DNA of 64,000 nucleotides from Siphonodentalium dalli (Eukaryota; Mollusca; Scaphopoda; Gadilida; Siphonodentaliidae): contig CP136062.1 of the NCBI GenBank assembly GCA_032622095.1, positions 40,424,918-40,488,917 on the forward strand, given 5' to 3'. Position 1 is the first letter of the stretch. Each line of letters starts with the position of its first letter. Under the pieces are notes generated by a model, which saw nothing but the letters and a program-made list of their open reading frames with translations, ran no database searches and was not told the origin of the DNA. A program made the position numbers and the translations under genes. Shown one piece after another: positions 61,801 through 64,000 of the stretch.

Positions 61801-64000
61801 GTATCACCACCACACACATATAGGTATTTCCGCCATATACATATAGGTATCCCCACCACACACATATAGGTATCCCACCACACACATCTATAGGTATCAC
61901 CACCACATACATATATAGGTATCCCCAACACATACATATATAAGTATCCCCACCACATAGTTATATAGGTATCCCCACCACATACATATATAGGTAATCC
62001 CACCACATACATATATAGGTATCCCCACCACATACATATATATGTATCCCCACCACATACATATATATGTATCCCCACCACATACATCTATAAGTATCCC
62101 CACCACATACATATATAGGTATCCCCACCACATACATCTATAGGTATCCCCACCACATACATATATAGGTATCCCCACCACATACATATATAGGTATCCC
62201 CACCACATACATCTATAGGTATCCCCACCACATACATATATATGTATCCTCACCACATACATATATAGGTATCCCCGCCACACACATATATAGGTATCCT
62301 CACCACACACATCTATAGGTATCCCCACCACACACATATATAGGTATCGCCACCACACACATATATAGGTATCCCCACCACACACATATATAGGTATCCC
62401 CACCACACACATATATAGGTATCCCCACCACACACATATATAGGTATCCCAACCACACACATATATTGGTATCCCCACCACACACATATATAGGTATCCC
62501 CAACACATACATATATAGGTATCCCCACCACATACATATATAGGTATCACCACCACATACATATATAGGTATCCTCACCACACACATCTATAGGTATCCC
62601 ACCACACACATATATAGGTATCCCCACCACACACATCTATAGGTATCCCCACCACACATATCTATAGGTATCCCCACTACATACATATATATGTATCCCC
62701 ACCACACACATATATAGGTATCCCCGCCACATACATATATAGGTATCCCCGCCACATACATATATAGGTATCCCCACCACATACATATATAGGTATCCCC
62801 ACCACACACATATATAGATATCCCCACCACACACATATATAGGTATCCCCACCACACACATATATATATGTATCCCCGCCACACATATATATAGGTAGCC
62901 CCACCACATACATATATAGGTCTCCCCACCACATACATCTATAGGTATCCCCACCACACACATATATAGGTATCACCACCACATACATATATAGGTATCC
63001 CCGCCACACACATATATAGGTATCCCCGCCACATAAATATATAGGTATCCCCACCACACACATATATAGGTATCCCCACCACACACATATATAGGTATCA
63101 CCACCACATACATATATAGGTATCCCCGCCACACACATATATAGGTATCCCCGCCACATACATATATAGGTATCCCCACCACACACATCTATAGGTATCC
63201 CCACCATATACATATATAGGTATCACCACCACACACATATATAGGTCTCCCCACCACATACATATATAGGTATCCCCACCACACACATCTATATGTATCC
63301 CCACCACACACAGATCTATAGGTATCCCCACCACACAAATATATAGGTATTCCCACAATACACATCTATAGTTATCCCCGCCACACACATATATAGGTAT
63401 CCCCACCACATACATATATAGGTATCCCCACCACACACATATATAGGTATCCCCACCACATACATATATAGGTATCACCACCACACACATAAAGGTAGTC
63501 CCGCCACATACATATAGGTATCCCCACCACACACATATAGGTATCCCCACCACACACATATATAGGTATCACCACCACATACATATATAGGTATCCCCAA
63601 CACATACATATATAGGTATCCCCACCATATACTTATATAGGTAACCCCACCACATACATATATAGGTATCCCCACCACATACATCTATAGGTATCCCCAA
63701 CACAAACATATATAGGTATCCCCACCACATACATATATAGGTATCCCCACCACATACATATATAGCTATCCCCACCACATACATCTATACGTATCACCGC
63801 CACATACATCAATAGGTATCCCCACCACATACATATATAGGTATCCCCGCCACACACATATATAGGTATCCCCACCACACACATATATAGGTATCACCAC
63901 CACACACATATATAGGTATCCCCGCCACATACATATGTAGGTATCCCCACCACATATGTATATAGGTATCACCACCACACACATTTATAGGTATCCCCAC
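49801..64000. repeat. 16.4-kb block, copy 2 (cut by the window end)
   Basis: This repeats copy 1 from about 33,436. Differences from copy 1 include loss of about 50 bp near 52,775, loss of about 150 bp near 54,740 (material at about 38,440-38,590 in copy 1) and loss of the 0.9-kb segment near 61.6-62.1 kb. There are also extra units at about 52,441-52,580, which resemble the CCCCACGAC series of the 2.65-kb repeats. Its last bases are mid-unit, so its right end and any third copy lie outside the window. Confidence 0.85.

Larger units (their letters stand above)
1..64000. repeat. Giant 25-bp tandem repeat (satellite/minisatellite) filling the window
   Basis: Every stretch of the window is a copy of one 25-bp unit that starts GGTATCCCCACCAC and ends in an alternating purine-pyrimidine tail. 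That gives about 2,560 units (64,000/25). All units read in the same direction, and I saw no inversion and no unique sequence. The consensus has 40% G+C and is strongly strand-biased, with 8 C against 2 G per unit on the plus strand. Recurrent variants fall at unit positions 1 (G/T), 7 (C/A), 8 (C/T), 10 (A/G), 16 (T/C) and 21 (A/C). Length variants are mostly 23 bp (one TA lost) or 27 bp (one TA gained). The array runs off both ends of the window. No gene, promoter, tRNA, rRNA or transposon was found. Minus-strand frames of up to about 220 codons exist but are repeat artefacts. Array length and structure imply eukaryotic nuclear DNA; the species is not recognisable to me. Confidence 0.98.

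Noticed and set aside
1-64000. CRISPR array
   Set aside because: The period is 25 bp with no unique spacers; the whole unit repeats. A CRISPR array needs conserved repeats separated by distinct spacers, and no cas gene is present.
1-64000. Telomeric or interstitial telomeric repeat
   Set aside because: No TTAGGG, TTTAGGG or related short G-rich telomere motif is present. The GGGG on the minus strand occurs once per 25 bp in a different context.
1-64000. Rolling-circle or helitron-type mobile element, or integrated virus
   Set aside because: There is no coding sequence, no terminal repeat and no target-site duplication; the 25-bp unit accounts for all of the sequence.
1-64000. PRDM9-type recombination hotspot motif (CCNCCNTNNCCNC)
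   Set aside because: The CCCCACCACATAC core does not place CC at the required later positions. I could not fit the human motif to the consensus or its common variants, and the host species is unknown.

Overview
This window is one uninterrupted tandem repeat. From the first base to the last it consists of a degenerate 25-bp unit, about 2,560 copies in total, all in the same orientation. It begins and ends inside the array, so neither edge is visible. I found no protein-coding gene, RNA gene, transposon, CRISPR array or unique-sequence island. The unit has a C-rich half (GGTATCCCCACCAC) and an alternating purine-pyrimidine tail (ACATACATATA type). Many long stop-free frames exist on the minus strand, but they are a by-product of the unit. 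Its reverse complement has no stop codon in any frame, and 25 bp is not a multiple of 3, so three units read as a repeated 25-residue peptide in all three frames at once. A 64-kb satellite or giant minisatellite of this kind points to a eukaryotic nuclear genome, but nothing here identifies the species.

The interest lies in the layers of repetition above the 25-bp unit. Units differ at a few recurring positions: T or C at unit position 16, A or C at 21, C or A at 7, C or T at 8, A or G at 10, and G or T at 1. The order of these variants works as a barcode that reveals duplicated blocks. From left to right: (1) 0.3-1.5 kb is a distant relative of 45.0-48.3 and 62.8-63.5 kb. (2) About 1.95-3.0 kb is a relative of the 2.65-kb block at 21-29 kb. 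(3) 3.2-6.3 and 6.9-10.0 kb are two copies offset by about 3.7 kb. (4) 8.97-14.12 and 14.12-19.27 kb are a nearly perfect 5.15-kb tandem duplication with a nested 1.77-kb repeat. (5) 19.3-21.0 kb is a connector. (6) 21.05-29.0 kb holds three tandem copies of a 2.65-kb (106-unit) higher-order repeat. (7) 28.0-32.2 kb is a 2.05/2.10-kb pair. (8) 30.3-36.5 kb is a 3.1-kb pair. (9) 33.4-49.8 and 49.8 kb to the window end are two copies of a block of about 16.4 kb. Each of these contains an internal pair of about 3.1 kb, and the two copies differ by block-sized indels, including one of about 0.9 kb.

The pattern fits repeated rounds of unequal exchange or replication-based amplification at scales from 2 bp to 16 kb. 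There are no genes to work together, and no function can be assigned from the sequence. Block boundaries were placed by eye from shared variant units. They are good to about one or two units where marked as exact offsets, and to about 50-100 bp elsewhere.
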